Assembly: GCA_947561585.1 (NCBI GenBank)
Contig: CANNZV010000256.1
Location: 284,429-348,428 of the forward strand
DNA length: 64,000 nt
From: Caprella mutica
Lineage: Eukaryota; Arthropoda; Malacostraca; Amphipoda; Caprellidae
Direction: 5' to 3'
Made by a program: the position numbers and the translations under genes. The notes beneath the pieces were generated by a model. It saw nothing but the letters and a program-made list of their open reading frames with translations, was not told where the DNA came from and made no database searches. Below are positions 50,101 to 61,264 of the stretch, one piece after another; within the stretch, counting starts at the first letter, position 1, and every line of letters starts with the position of its first letter.

Positions 50101-51135
50101 CTAGAAATTTGCCAGAACTTCCACCTAATCAACCTCCAGATAATTTGGACCAATTCTCTTAGAACCACATAGCGATAAGTACCTGGTAAGTTCACTCTTA
50201 TGTTGTACCAGTAGCCAAGATCAGGGGGACCAACAGGGACAGTGTCCACCAGTGTGTGCAATTCGTAGTTCTTATTGGTTAGTGGGGTGTTGGATAAATA
50301 AATCTGAAAGAGGATTATATTTGTATCAAAATAATTTTCATGAAAATTGCAAAACAGCCAAGGGAATTATACGTTTGGTTGTTAGGCTAGGTACTCTCCT
50401 CAACATTGCGAAAACGATTAATATCGTATTGGTCAAATCTACTTATAACTCTGATTCCTTTAACTTTGTAAGAATCCAGAAAATCGATCTGCATCCATGG
50501 GTCATTTTCACTACCAGCGTGGAAGAACTCGTTTTCGAACTTGGTAGAAGCCTTTCCATTGATAGCATTGAGGGGAGACCTGGTTGATTAAAAATACTTA
50601 TAAAAATTTATTCGAAGGTGAAATTTGAAACAATTGACCTAGCCACACGTATCATAACAAACAGATACAGAGTTCCATAAATTGAAGAAGCTGTTGCAGT
50701 CTTTTCCTTTGCCACATTCCTTCCCATTTTATAGAAAGCCGTAGTTCCAGAAGTAGGATTCTCGGTGAACATCAGGATGCATTTATTATCTTGTGTTGAA
50801 GCATATTTTCCATTAATATAATTGAATTATGAATAATATGTAACTTCACATACACTATTTCAAAGTTTAGAACCAAGAATAAATTTCATACCTGGTAAAT
50901 ACAGTGAACATGTACATTTCCAGTTTCCACACAACAGTGAGCAAACCAGAGAGCTCTCCATTTCAGACACCTCGGAAGAGAGAGGTTTGACATACACTCT
51001 ATTAAATAGATCGTAACACCGTTCTTCTCCCTCTGAGGCATCGCATTCACCTTCCATCAGAGTGCTACAAATCCACGCCAAGCTTGGCTTAGTGAACAAA
51101 TTGAGAATCAACCATGCAGAAAAGAACAAAACCAT
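50101..51135 (-). pseudogene. PAN-like / F5/8 type C family pseudogene B2
   Basis: Paralogue of B1. Exons by homology: 51135-50892, 50789-50669, 50579-50399 and 50303-50101. The first three are open and in phase (1, 2, 0): signal peptide, eight cysteines, SPLNAINGKA, PWMQIDF, IRVISRFD. Intron 2 is a normal 89 bp. Three lesions break it. The exon 3 donor reads GAGAGT where B1 has GTGAGT. One base is missing in exon 4 after YRYVVL, shifting the frame. If the frame is restored, GAG has become TAG in the LEVDEVE motif. The flanks downstream resemble those of B1, so the two came from one duplication. Confidence 0.85.
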
Positions 51136-53209
51136 CGCTGATGAAGATCAACCAGTATTTATGGAACTGAATTATTTTCAATAATTATTGTTTTACATTT
51201 TTTGATACGATTAATATATTCGATTTTTTTTGGGAGATATTCAATTGTATTGATATATGCTCTTTGTAATTATTATTTCAGTCCTTTTAATATAATGATG
51301 ATCTGATAAGTATGATTAGATTTCTATATATATTATCTATATAATTATTTATCTAGTTTGATTCTCCTAAGGGATAAGAATTTCAAAATAAATAAAATTC
51401 AAAATCAAAAACTAATACTTTTTGCATTACATAAACATTTGTCTTCAAACTTTGATATTTTATGTTAAATCTTCAGATTAATCATATTCACTGTTCACGA
51501 TCAATTGATGCAAATTCAGAAGTGGTTATAAAAATATAGTGAAAGTTTTGTTTAGAATGAAGAAAAATAAGATATCCTTATTTTTTTACGATTGGTGTAT
51601 CATGCTCCTGCTAGACACGTGCTTTTCTGAGATGCGTACATATCTGATGCAGACTGTTGATTGAGGGTATGGCGTTATTATTGCTAAATAGTGAGAGGGG
51701 TTGATTAGCTCTTTATGTACCTATAAATATTATAACTCTCCGCCTCATATATATGACAGCGATCTCGAAAAAGCACGCGTCTCATAGAAGCATAATACAC
51801 CGGCGACCGAGAGATAATTATTAGTTGAGTTTATAAAATTCGCCAATTTTCTCTAATAGTATTTTCTTATAGAAGAATACATCAGTCATGCATATTTTAA
51901 ATGCTAACTTCTTCGAATTCAAGAGATTGAACACTACTATTCCTGTCGTCCAGATGATTACCATGAAATATTGTTATAATTAACTAAATAGGGAAATTAC
52001 TCACTCTATAGTCAATTCCAATTTTAAAAAAATGATTAAATCATGCCTAAGTCAACAAGCTTAATTATTATTAAAATAAAAATACCTATATTGTTTATTC
52101 TACGCATGAAATTGAAATGGAAAGTATGGTGAAGAACAATCTACCATGGTGAGAATTTTGCCATATTTGATATGGGGCATATTGTGTAAACTTTAAATGA
52201 TCTATTAAGTCTAAACCCATTAATCATAAAAGTTAGATTCAATTGAATTTATTGAATATAAACTGCATCAAAATTTTTAAAAATGTGGTGAATTTTTATT
52301 AATACATACCATATATTAAACCAGAAATTGTTTGAATATGCTTCTGTTCGGCGACCGGATCAGCACTGTATCATTAATTTAACAGCTAACTAATAACAGT
52401 AACTAATAAACATATGAAAGTGAAGTCAATTTTCTCCTCAATAATAATGTCAATTATTCATCGTAGTATGACTAAATTTATGAGCCAGAACACGATGATT
52501 GTTTTTCACCATTGTAATAGTTTACAATAAAAATCATTATGTCAATACAATAAAATGATATGAAGTATGATATTTTGTTTTACTAATTTAGCTAATTTAT
52601 CTCAATTACTAACATTAGTCACTCTAGTTATAGGGTGGATAGATTTACATTATTTCTAGCACATATCTCTATTTCGAATATAAAAAGTGAGCATAGCTAA
52701 TATTTTCTAATTACTAGAATCACCTTATGTAAAATTTCAGTGTTCGATCGATGCAAATAATATAGCGTGGTTCGAGAAACATATTGGATATTATACTATA
52801 CAGAGTATACATAGTGTGTATCTGTATAGGGGTACCTGGCATCTTTGAAACTGGATATAAAGATATCCAGCTAAATATTCAATCATTACGAGTGTATTAA
52901 CTTAGCTGAATATTCAGACAATAAGAAATAAGAAAAGTGAAATAATTTGAAATAAATTTCATTGAGTGTTATTGGAATAACTCCATTTCGAATATTTCCA
53001 ATCTTGCTAAATATAACTTTTCCTTTCATTAAGGAAATGATAAAATTTATAAAAAATTTAATTAGTTTCTCAATATTATAATTTATAGTCATAATTCAAA
53101 GAGTATTTTGATTATAGGAATAAGGACAACGCTGTAGTTTTTGTCGAATTATTTATACATATTTTCTCCGAGTGTTCTTTCTGCATATATCGTTATTTAT
53201 ATTTATATC
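51136..53209. other. Intergenic AT-rich DNA, no gene seen
   Basis: No open frame with recognisable motif, no tandem array and no inverted-end element was found between the B2 pseudogene and the nested foldback-like elements. Confidence 0.5.
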
Positions 53210-55319
53210 GGTTTTAGGACAACTCCTCGCCGGGCAATTCGCTTCCGGACAACTCGCCGCGGACAATTCGCCGTGAGGACAATTCGCCGCTAGGATAACT
53301 CGCCGCCAGGACGACTCGCCGCTTGATTTTTGTTTTGCCGGCGTAAACATTATTTACATATATTTAAAAATATTATAAATTTGAACAATGATTTGTTTCT
53401 ATTCGCTCAAGACTGACATAAAACGGGTCTTTGACATCTCGTCCACGGACATTTCGTCCAACGGACATTTCGTCCACGGACAATCCGTCCACGAATGGCC
53501 TTATTTTGAATTTTAAAGTGTATATGGAATATATTTTATATTATTTTTCACTATTACATTAATAGGCAGGTGTAAATATACAATAATATAATAGTGATTT
53601 AAGCAGTAAATGAATTAACACATAAAAATGTTTATCTATCGATTACAGTTATAAAATTAAATATGCTAAACGGGTTGACTGTATTTTCAAGTTATTTACC
53701 TCATTTAATATTTTGCATTAATAATTGAGTTATGAGTATCTAAAATTTAGAACTGAAATAACAGGATCATAATAAGAATAAATGTGTGGATACTTATGAA
53801 TTAAAGTAATTATAAAAGAGGTAAATAATTATTATTATATATGAATAAGTCCGAAAATATGAAACAGTCCAATAACATGGACGTTTTTAAGTTTAAATAA
53901 TTAAACGTGACACTAAAAAGTACCAATATCCAGCTATTTTTTTAATGAAAATTTTTAGTAGTATATTATATACCTGCATATTATTATGTATGTAATTTAG
54001 GTAACCTCTGTTAAAAATATTCTACTATAAAGTACTAATGTCTGAACCATTAGTGCATCTAATTACCTAATCTGAATACTACTATTGATGATTATTGTAG
54101 TTAATGTGAAATAAACATCGCAAAAATGTCTCAGTTTTCTATGTTTATATGCTGTAATAACATCTAGACAGACCAGGTAATTATTACAGATTTTACAAGA
54201 CTCGGGTGTAATAAAATCGGGGCCTGCCTATATATCATTAAAAAGTCTTCATTTTTATTATTTTACTAATGCCGGACAACAGAATAAAAAGATTGCAATT
54301 AGAATTTAGACAACGACCATACATTTCTGATTACCATCAAATAAGGGTGTTAAATTCATTTATATTGCATAAAATATATAAATAATATAATATATAAAAT
54401 AAATGCACACAATAAATATAATACAAAATAAAGCAATTCGTGGACGAAATGTCCGTTGGAGGAAATCTCCGAGGATGAGATGTCCGTGGAAGAAATGTCC
54501 GTGCACGACATAAAACAGTAGTATAACAAATTTCATTATTTCAATTAATTAGTTCTTTTGATAGATACATCTAAAAAAATACTAGAGCTATTAATATAAA
54601 TTTAGAAGTATTTAACGTCTGCTTCGAAACGAAGGGCTTTCTAGAGGATGTCAAAAGGAAATTAATACAAGGGACATTAAGAAGAAGTCAGAAAACAAAG
54701 TGACTCCTTGAACAAAGGCACCAAGCACCAGTCTGTGACAAGCTCATGGATGGAGAAAAGCTACTTCGTAAATGCAATCACTTACCAAGGAATGATATGA
54801 AAAGGAACACAAGCACTGGTGACTGCACTCACGAATAGAAGAGGAAAATAAAGAGGAGATAGTAAATGTAACTTATTAGCCTACCTAAGACAAAAATCCA
54901 AGACTTCGTAGTTAAATAATCTTTATTTGCACTAATGTACTAGTTCTAAACTTAAGTAATTTTTAAGAGTCATTAAGCGTGTTAAAAAGACACCTGAACT
55001 TGTATTCTTTCCAATAGCAAATTATTTTTTGCAAAATACTTACAAATAGGATGAAGAAAATTTATTGTTAACTTACAACACACACTATGTTTATTTAATG
55101 AAAAAAAAAACATTTTCAAATACTGCTAAGAAAATTTGATATTTAATTTACAACACACAGGTTATATTTAAATTAGTTTTATTAATAAATGGTGTATACG
55201 GCGGTAAAACATTTGTCACACGGCGAGTTGTTTTGGCGCCGAATTGTCCTAGCGGCGAATTGTCCTAGCGGCGAGTTGTTCTCACGGCGAATTGTCCAGC
55301 GTCGAGTTGTCTGGTCACC
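53210..55319. mobile_element. Foldback-like element, 'ggacaactcgccgc' family (outer)
   Basis: Left end GGTTTTAGG plus about seven repeats of ggacaattcgccgc type (53218-53330). The right end has the inverse, ggcgaattgtcctagc (55215-55310), closing ctggtcacc at 55319. Both sides are flanked by the identical 9-bp sequence ATTTATATC (53201-53209 and 55320-55328). A second element is nested inside. The segment at 54600-54700 (gatgtcaaaaggaaatta) is also present in the A2 and A3 introns (about 12966-13045), indicating a shared interior module. No transposase recognised. Confidence 0.85.
53425..54507. mobile_element. Foldback-like element, 'ggacatttcgtccac' family (nested)
   Basis: Short left array (cgtccacggacatttcgtcc-type, 53440-53492) and inverse right array (gaaatgtccgtggaagaaat-type, 54440-54507). 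Flanked by identical 9-bp ACATAAAAC at 53416-53424 and 54508-54516. Lies entirely within the 53210 element, so it inserted later. The interior carries a pogo-like end (cggggcctgcct near 54215). Confidence 0.8.
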
Positions 55320-55412
55320 ATTTATATCATATGTTACCGAGTTTTTTCCTGATTTGAAATAAATTTAAATTCCTATCATTCATGTGCCCATTCAAATTTA
55401 TTCAAATAAATC

Positions 55413-56226
55413 CGTGACCGGACAATTGCCACCCGCGGACAATTGCCACCTCCGGACAATTGCCACCCCCCGGACAATTGCCACCCAAATATTTATTATC
55501 AGACCTCTTAACTTTAAAAATGGTGATAAAATATGTACATTATTTTTGTACGATTAATTATTAATTTTATAGTGCTTAAATGCCAATGAGCATCTCAACT
55601 CATAGATATCCTAGAATATGAATATTTGTTTATTAATGATAGTATTGATAAAGGAAGATATTTTTAATTTACTTAGGACATCATTAATTGAATAATGGAA
55701 ATAATTCGTATAAAAAAAAACTATAATTTATTATATCAACTATGGGAATAATCAATTAAAAAAAAATGTGGAATGAAATTTTTTATCTTATAACGTATAC
55801 ACATTAAGCAGTCATTCCGCACAGACCTATATGTGATAAGTTAGTGCAGTTTCGAATCAACTAATAATCTGTGAAAAAGTTAATTGGCTTCAAATTGTTT
55901 AAGAAAATCTATTAGTGTAAATCATGAAAATCTTATAGACGAAGGGAATTAAACAGTTTTTTATCGTTCTAAAGAAGTGGCATAAAGTATTCGATAACAT
56001 AAGATTTACAAAGCACATTCAGAAACCGAATAATAATATTTTCTTATAATGTATCTATTTATTCCTTAATCGTACAAAAATAACATACATATTTTATCAC
56101 CATTTTCAAAGTTAAGAGGCCTGATATTAATTATTTGGGTGGCAATTGTCCGGGGGTGGCAATTGTCCGGGGGTGGCAATTATCCGCGGGTGGCAATTGT
56201 CCGCGGGTGGCAATTTTCCTAGCACC
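55413..56226. mobile_element. Foldback-like element, 'ggacaattgccacc' family
   Basis: Begins CGTGACCGG with four ggacaattgccaccc units (55420-55488) and ends with inverse units gggtggcaattgtccg (56140-56217) and CCTAGCACC. Flanked by identical 9-bp AAATAAATC (55404-55412 and 56227-56235). The inverse symmetry continues into the interior (atcagacctcttaactttaa near 55498 pairs with the sequence near 56115), so the element is close to a full palindrome with an unpaired centre. Confidence 0.85.
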
Positions 56227-56249
56227 AAATAAATCATAAACGTTACATT

Positions 56250-57260
56250 ACAGTGTGCGGAGAAAGTCCCCGATCATATATAAATGTTAATTTAATGAGT
56301 TGTGTTGGATGGAATAAAACAAAACTTATCACACAATATCTCAATAAACCCATTTAACAGTTCTACCAATTATTTTTTAATGTGACTTCCATTGGCGGCA
56401 ATTACTCTCTCGAATCTACCTCTGAAGCTCCCAACTGCGGCACGGAACGTTTCTTGGGGAATTTTGGCTCATTGTCGCTCGAGGAACATCTTCAGAGTTT
56501 CTGTACTATCATGACCTGTAGCGCACGTTTCCTTCTCCAAGATGGACCACATACAAAATTCCATAGGGTCCAGGTCCAGCGATGAAGGAGGCCACAATTC
56601 CTTCTCCCAAAACTCAGGAAAGTGATGCTTACACCAATCCTTATTTTTGTTCGCTGTGTGCGAGGGCGCACCGTTCTCTTGAAAAGTAAAGGGCCTGTCA
56701 TTGAAGTGCTTCTTCATCTCGACTTGTCCTTGAGTCAAAATATCCTTGATATACTATTTTGCGTTAACTTTAGCGCCTTCCTTGGCGAAATTGCAGCCCA
56801 AACCATCACAATGGCAGGCTTTTGGCGACGGAAAACAGACTTTACGGATGGAGGGATACTGTCAGCACTTTTTGCCAAAATTCTGTCGTTCTGGGAGCTG
56901 AATTTGGCCTCCACAGTGAACATTTTCTCATCCGAAAAGACGATCTCACCAGCCTGCGTGCCATCTTTCATTGCATTCAAAACAATCTTTGATTTGTCCA
57001 ACCACTTCTGTTTCTGCAAGTCCGTGAGCTCTTGCATGTTGGTTATTTTGATGGGGGACAATTTGATGTTTTCTTTGACGATGGTTCTCACCTCTCCATA
57101 TCCGCTCCCTAATGGCTTTAATTTTTGTTGGAGTGCGTGCACTGGTGCAGTAAGAGGTCGTCCACATTTGGGTCGATCACCTGTTGTCTCCAGTTCTTGG
57201 TAGCGTTTAACAGCATCCCTAACAGTCGATTTCGGTGCTTTTAAGACATTAACTTCTGAG
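56250..57260 (-). pseudogene. Tc1/mariner-superfamily transposase, 5'-truncated and inactivated
   Basis: Read on the minus strand: a helix-turn-helix region (KSTVRDAVKRYQEL, then GRPLTAP) at about 57240-57130, then the first acidic block VFSDEKMF, AIVMVWAAIS, then after a frameshift near 56750 the second block FQENGAPSH, WPPSSLDLDPMEF and SILEKETC. A stop follows LKMFLERQ near 56469, and family-like sequence (RFERVIAANGSHIK) continues beyond it. The second catalytic aspartate position appears to be N in FQENGAPSH. The right-hand end CAGTGTGCGGAGAAAG after TA at 56250 looks like a Tc1-type inverted end; no matching left end was found. Clearly dead. Confidence 0.8.
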
Positions 57261-57269
57261 ACAAAAACT

Positions 57270-58784
57270 AGTGGTTTTAAATTATTAGTAGAATATCCAT
57301 TTCTACATCACTATTTCCATCATGCATTTTGAACTTCTTATCACTCTTTCAACTACACCGAATTACTTTAACAGTTTTTATTTTCATTGATGAAGTTGAA
57401 CTTCTGATTATCTGTTTCAAGTGTACATGTATATTAGTAAAGAAATAATTTGTTTCCCAATTTTTAATATATTTCAATTCATTTTTTTAATTTATTAAAT
57501 CATAAGTTCACTTCCACATCTTCTCTCGGTTATCTACTATAATTTAAATGGTGAATAGTTTCGTGTACTGCAATTATATTTCTTTCGACATTTCATTTTA
57601 AAGTTTTTAATCAATTAAAAAAAAATTTATATATAGATGAGTTCCACTGTGAAAAAAATGTACAACAAAACATTACCTAAGAATGTTTATAATAATTCAA
57701 TTGAATGAGAGAAAAGACAAAATTATGAATTTAATATTTCTGATATTACATAATCACGGTTTTTATTACTATACTAACCAGTTATCGGAGAATCATCTTT
57801 ACACACTTGCGTTAAAAATATTGGAGAAGTAGCTGAAGTGTTTATTGGGTAATATACATAGTATGAACAGGTCCAGGCAATTTTTGTAGAAAGAGGATGA
57901 CTGCGGTCTCAAGTTTTTGTTGGAAGTCGTAGATTGTGCTTTTTCTTAAATTTCGGCTTTTCAAATGCAGTTCTAATTATATTAAATATTAGCAATCACA
58001 TCTTGTAGTAACAAGAAACGAAATGTTCTCCTAAATGACTGTGCTGAAATTGTATATCGATAACATGAAAATTGATACTTTTGTGTAGAAGCTCCTTGGG
58101 CTTGGTTTTAGCAGACATTTTTCTTGAATCTGATGATCTTTTTGTAGTAAAAAAGTGGGACGATTTGAATGTGGAAATTGTTCCATCTTTCTCCTTTCTC
58201 CTTAAAACAGAACTTTACTGAGAGTTGAAAGGTTGAGATTGTGGATCCAATTTTTCGAATTGGTGTCGCTGGTCATTTACCTTTAAACATACTTTGAAAG
58301 TTTTAGGTTTATCTTTTTAATCTGAGGGTACAGGGTAACTCTTTCGTTGGGGGCAAATGAAATTGATAACGGTTGCATATACATTGGCGGATTAAGAATG
58401 ACTTCTGGTTTTTTATTCTTGTATTTATAATCTTAAATACAGCACATATTTAATTACGCAAATGATTGAGTCTTATTTAAAATGTATGCATCAGAGGTAC
58501 ATATGTATTATGAGAGCAGGCCAGAGATAGTTATACCCTTCTCTGTTAAAGTAAAAAGAAATACGATTGATTTATTGGAAGAATTAGTAAATTGTGTTGT
58601 ATGACATTGAGATTTATGCTTTATGCAGGAAGAGTAAAAGATTAACGATAATAGAGTTTAGAAAGCTACTTAGTACCATAATGATATAAATAAAACACAG
58701 TTGAATGTTTGAGTGAACTAAAACTGCCGAACTGTTTGATTGAAGTTAAATAAGAATTGAGTAGTGGAATGAGATATATATAAC
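57270..58784. other. Intergenic DNA, no gene seen
   Basis: AT-rich, with only short chance frames. A short internal repeat (gaacttctgattatctgtttca-like) occurs near 57330 and 57395. Nothing else recognised. Confidence 0.5.
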
Positions 58785-59241
58785 GGTGGCCGGAAATTTC
58801 AGTCTCGGAAATTTCGGTCTCAGAATTATAAATGACTTCTCAACATAAATGACCGTTATGTAGTTTGCTGCATCCGATAGTTTGTTGTACTTCACACTTC
58901 GTGATTGTTTATTAACCTGACAGGGATGGAGGGTTCAGGGGGCGGTAAGCCCCCCGATACATCTAATTCATAAGTTTTATTTATACCCGAGACCGAATAT
59001 TTCGAGACCGAGTTTTTTGCTCGAATCTCATGTTAAAATAAATGTCAAAACATGTCAAAATTACTAACGTTACGTATCATTTTACAACGGTTAATGCTGT
59101 TATCCGCTTTTATTAAATACACTACACATTTAAGTACTCATAATTTCAATTTTTTCTATTATTGTTCTTAAATAACGCTAATATAAACTGAGACCGAATT
59201 TTCCGAGACCGAATTTTCCAAGACCGAAATTTCCTAGAACC
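58785..59241. mobile_element. Foldback-like element, 'accgaattttc' family, copy 2
   Basis: Begins GGTGGCCGG with ggaaatttcagtctc-type units and ends with gagaccgaattttcc units and CCTAGAACC. The flanks ATATATAAC and AAATATAAC match 8 of 9. The interior includes the gggcggtaagccccccgata core shared with 634-1227. Only 457 bp, non-coding. Confidence 0.8.
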
Positions 59242-61264
59242 AAATATAACAGGGCTCTTGGAAAACTACCTTGTGGATTGACATTTATTTACTTTAGAAG
59301 ATGGATTCTTAGTTTAGTATTAAGGTTAAGAATTGTTCTAGAAAAAAAATTGTTTTACATATATAAATTCATTTTCGAACTATCTTAATATTACAATTCA
59401 TATAATCAATACCAATAATGATAATCTGTAATGCATAAGTTAATATTTGGTCCATTTTCCTGTATCTATCTCCAACTAATGTAGACATTGAATTAAAATA
59501 ATATAAACAATTAAAGAATAATTGAATGGAAGTCAAATAATGTTAAGTTGCCCTTTATATATTTTTGGGAGTTTGTAAATTATTATTCATCCAGTTTCTA
59601 AGTGGATGTCTATTTTTTTTTCTTTTAATAATTTAAACTTAACCCATAGAGCAAAATAAGTCTCCGGGTTCTTTTATAATTATTATCTCAACTTGAAGAG
59701 ATTTGGAGGTAATCGATTGAATTCTATTAAACTGACAAATGATGTATAAAGATTTCAGGGAAATAAATAAAACACAAGGAAAGTTCTAAATGATTGTAAT
59801 CAGATTAAAGTTCGAATAGTACAGAGTTCTAAGACTTACGCACAAGTCTTTAAATAAACACAACACAAGTATTAAATAAACAAGGGTTTGAGTCGCATCT
59901 CACAACGCCCTCTTGGCTTGGACAAGACCGACTGGACTTGGTCCGACCAACCAGTCTTCTGGAGACTATCGCAAATTATGAACACGTTAGCTAGGTGTCA
60001 ACGGTATTTAGAGGGTGGACTGGAGTGTTCAACCTTCCAGTGAGTGAATAAACTTCTGTTAAGGTACTGATAGTACTTTTCAAAGATTTTTTTTTACTCA
60101 CTGCAGATAGAAATAACACACAATGCATTATTCAAATTTAACACGCTAGTGGTAATGGCTTTCTATATGAATAACATATAGATCGAACAGATTTACTAAT
60201 AGTTCATTTTTAGTGTAACCTGATTTGCTAATAAACATCCAAATTTAAGCATACTATTTCAGCGTCCTGTTTAACCTAATACATGATCAGAAATGTTACA
60301 AGTTCCTAACTATTAATTAAGTATTTCAATTAGAACAATTGAAATGCTTACTTAATTCCTTTCAAATTAATTAAGTATTAATTTCAATTCTATCTATAGA
60401 AAATAACTCCGTAATAGTTATATAGCTGAGTTACAAAGTTCAAGAACTTATATAACTTAGTACAAATTATAAAGGTACATTCTAAGTTACGAGTTATAGC
60501 TCTGGGTTACAAGTTATAAAGTTATGTTCTGAAGTTACAAGTTATACATATTAGCGAATTATATCAAAGCTATTCGTTTATAATTATATTCGAGCTCCTA
60601 GCGAGAATAACATGGTCATAAATTTAAATAGCATTTCCTTCTAATGAACAGTGTACAAGATTAATAAGATTATGTCTGATTAAATAATTATCAAATTATA
60701 GAAATTGAAAGATTAAGTAATGTAACAAGTTCAGCGTATTAACAATAGATGATTGTTAATAAATAACAGAAATCTGTAAAAAATCGAAAAGTAAATAAAT
60801 AGTAAATTTAAAATAAAAGAAAGTAATCATTGAATCCTAATGAAGCAATTGAAATAGGTTGTGACCAAGAAAGACACACAACAAAACCACCATCAAAACC
60901 TTCAACATTGAGTTTAATTAAAGGTCCTCTCCAGGCTCCGGGACGAAAATGAGTTTATTACATATTATTATAGAATTAAGGTCTACGATCATTATTCTGC
61001 AAACCGCGTACAATTCGGTTCAGTATATGTATCATTTTTTGTTTTTAAAGTTTTTAATATTCCATGTGCAATAATATTGTACGAATTACTGTAACCTGAC
61101 ACTGAAGTAGATGATTGTACACTCATTATTTTAATTTTAAATTTGAATTTTGTAAACAAATTATTCGTTTTCGGCCTTCCTTTAAGATAATTATTGACCA
61201 CCAAAGTGAAGTGAGTTGGGTTCCTTTTAAGAATATCGGCGAAATATTGCTATGCTATTTGTAT
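59242..61264. other. Intergenic DNA, no gene seen
   Basis: 60430-60560 has loose repeats of agttacaagttata. 59900-59970 is GC-richer with inverted ggac/gtcc motifs. Around 60920-61010 blocks (aaaggtcctctcc, attctgcaaaccgcg) resemble 1282-1360. No coding sequence recognised. Confidence 0.45.

Noticed and set aside
50252..50587. 111-codon plus-strand frame
   Set aside because: It is antisense to exons 3 and 4 of the B2 pseudogene and has no features of its own.
56622..57203. 193-codon plus-strand frame
   Set aside because: Antisense to the Tc1/mariner transposase remnant, whose minus-strand motifs explain the sequence.
57387..57412. Exon-4-like word gatgaagttgaacttctg
   Set aside because: The match is about 18 bases and a related word lies 70 bp upstream, so it is more likely a local repeat than a family exon.
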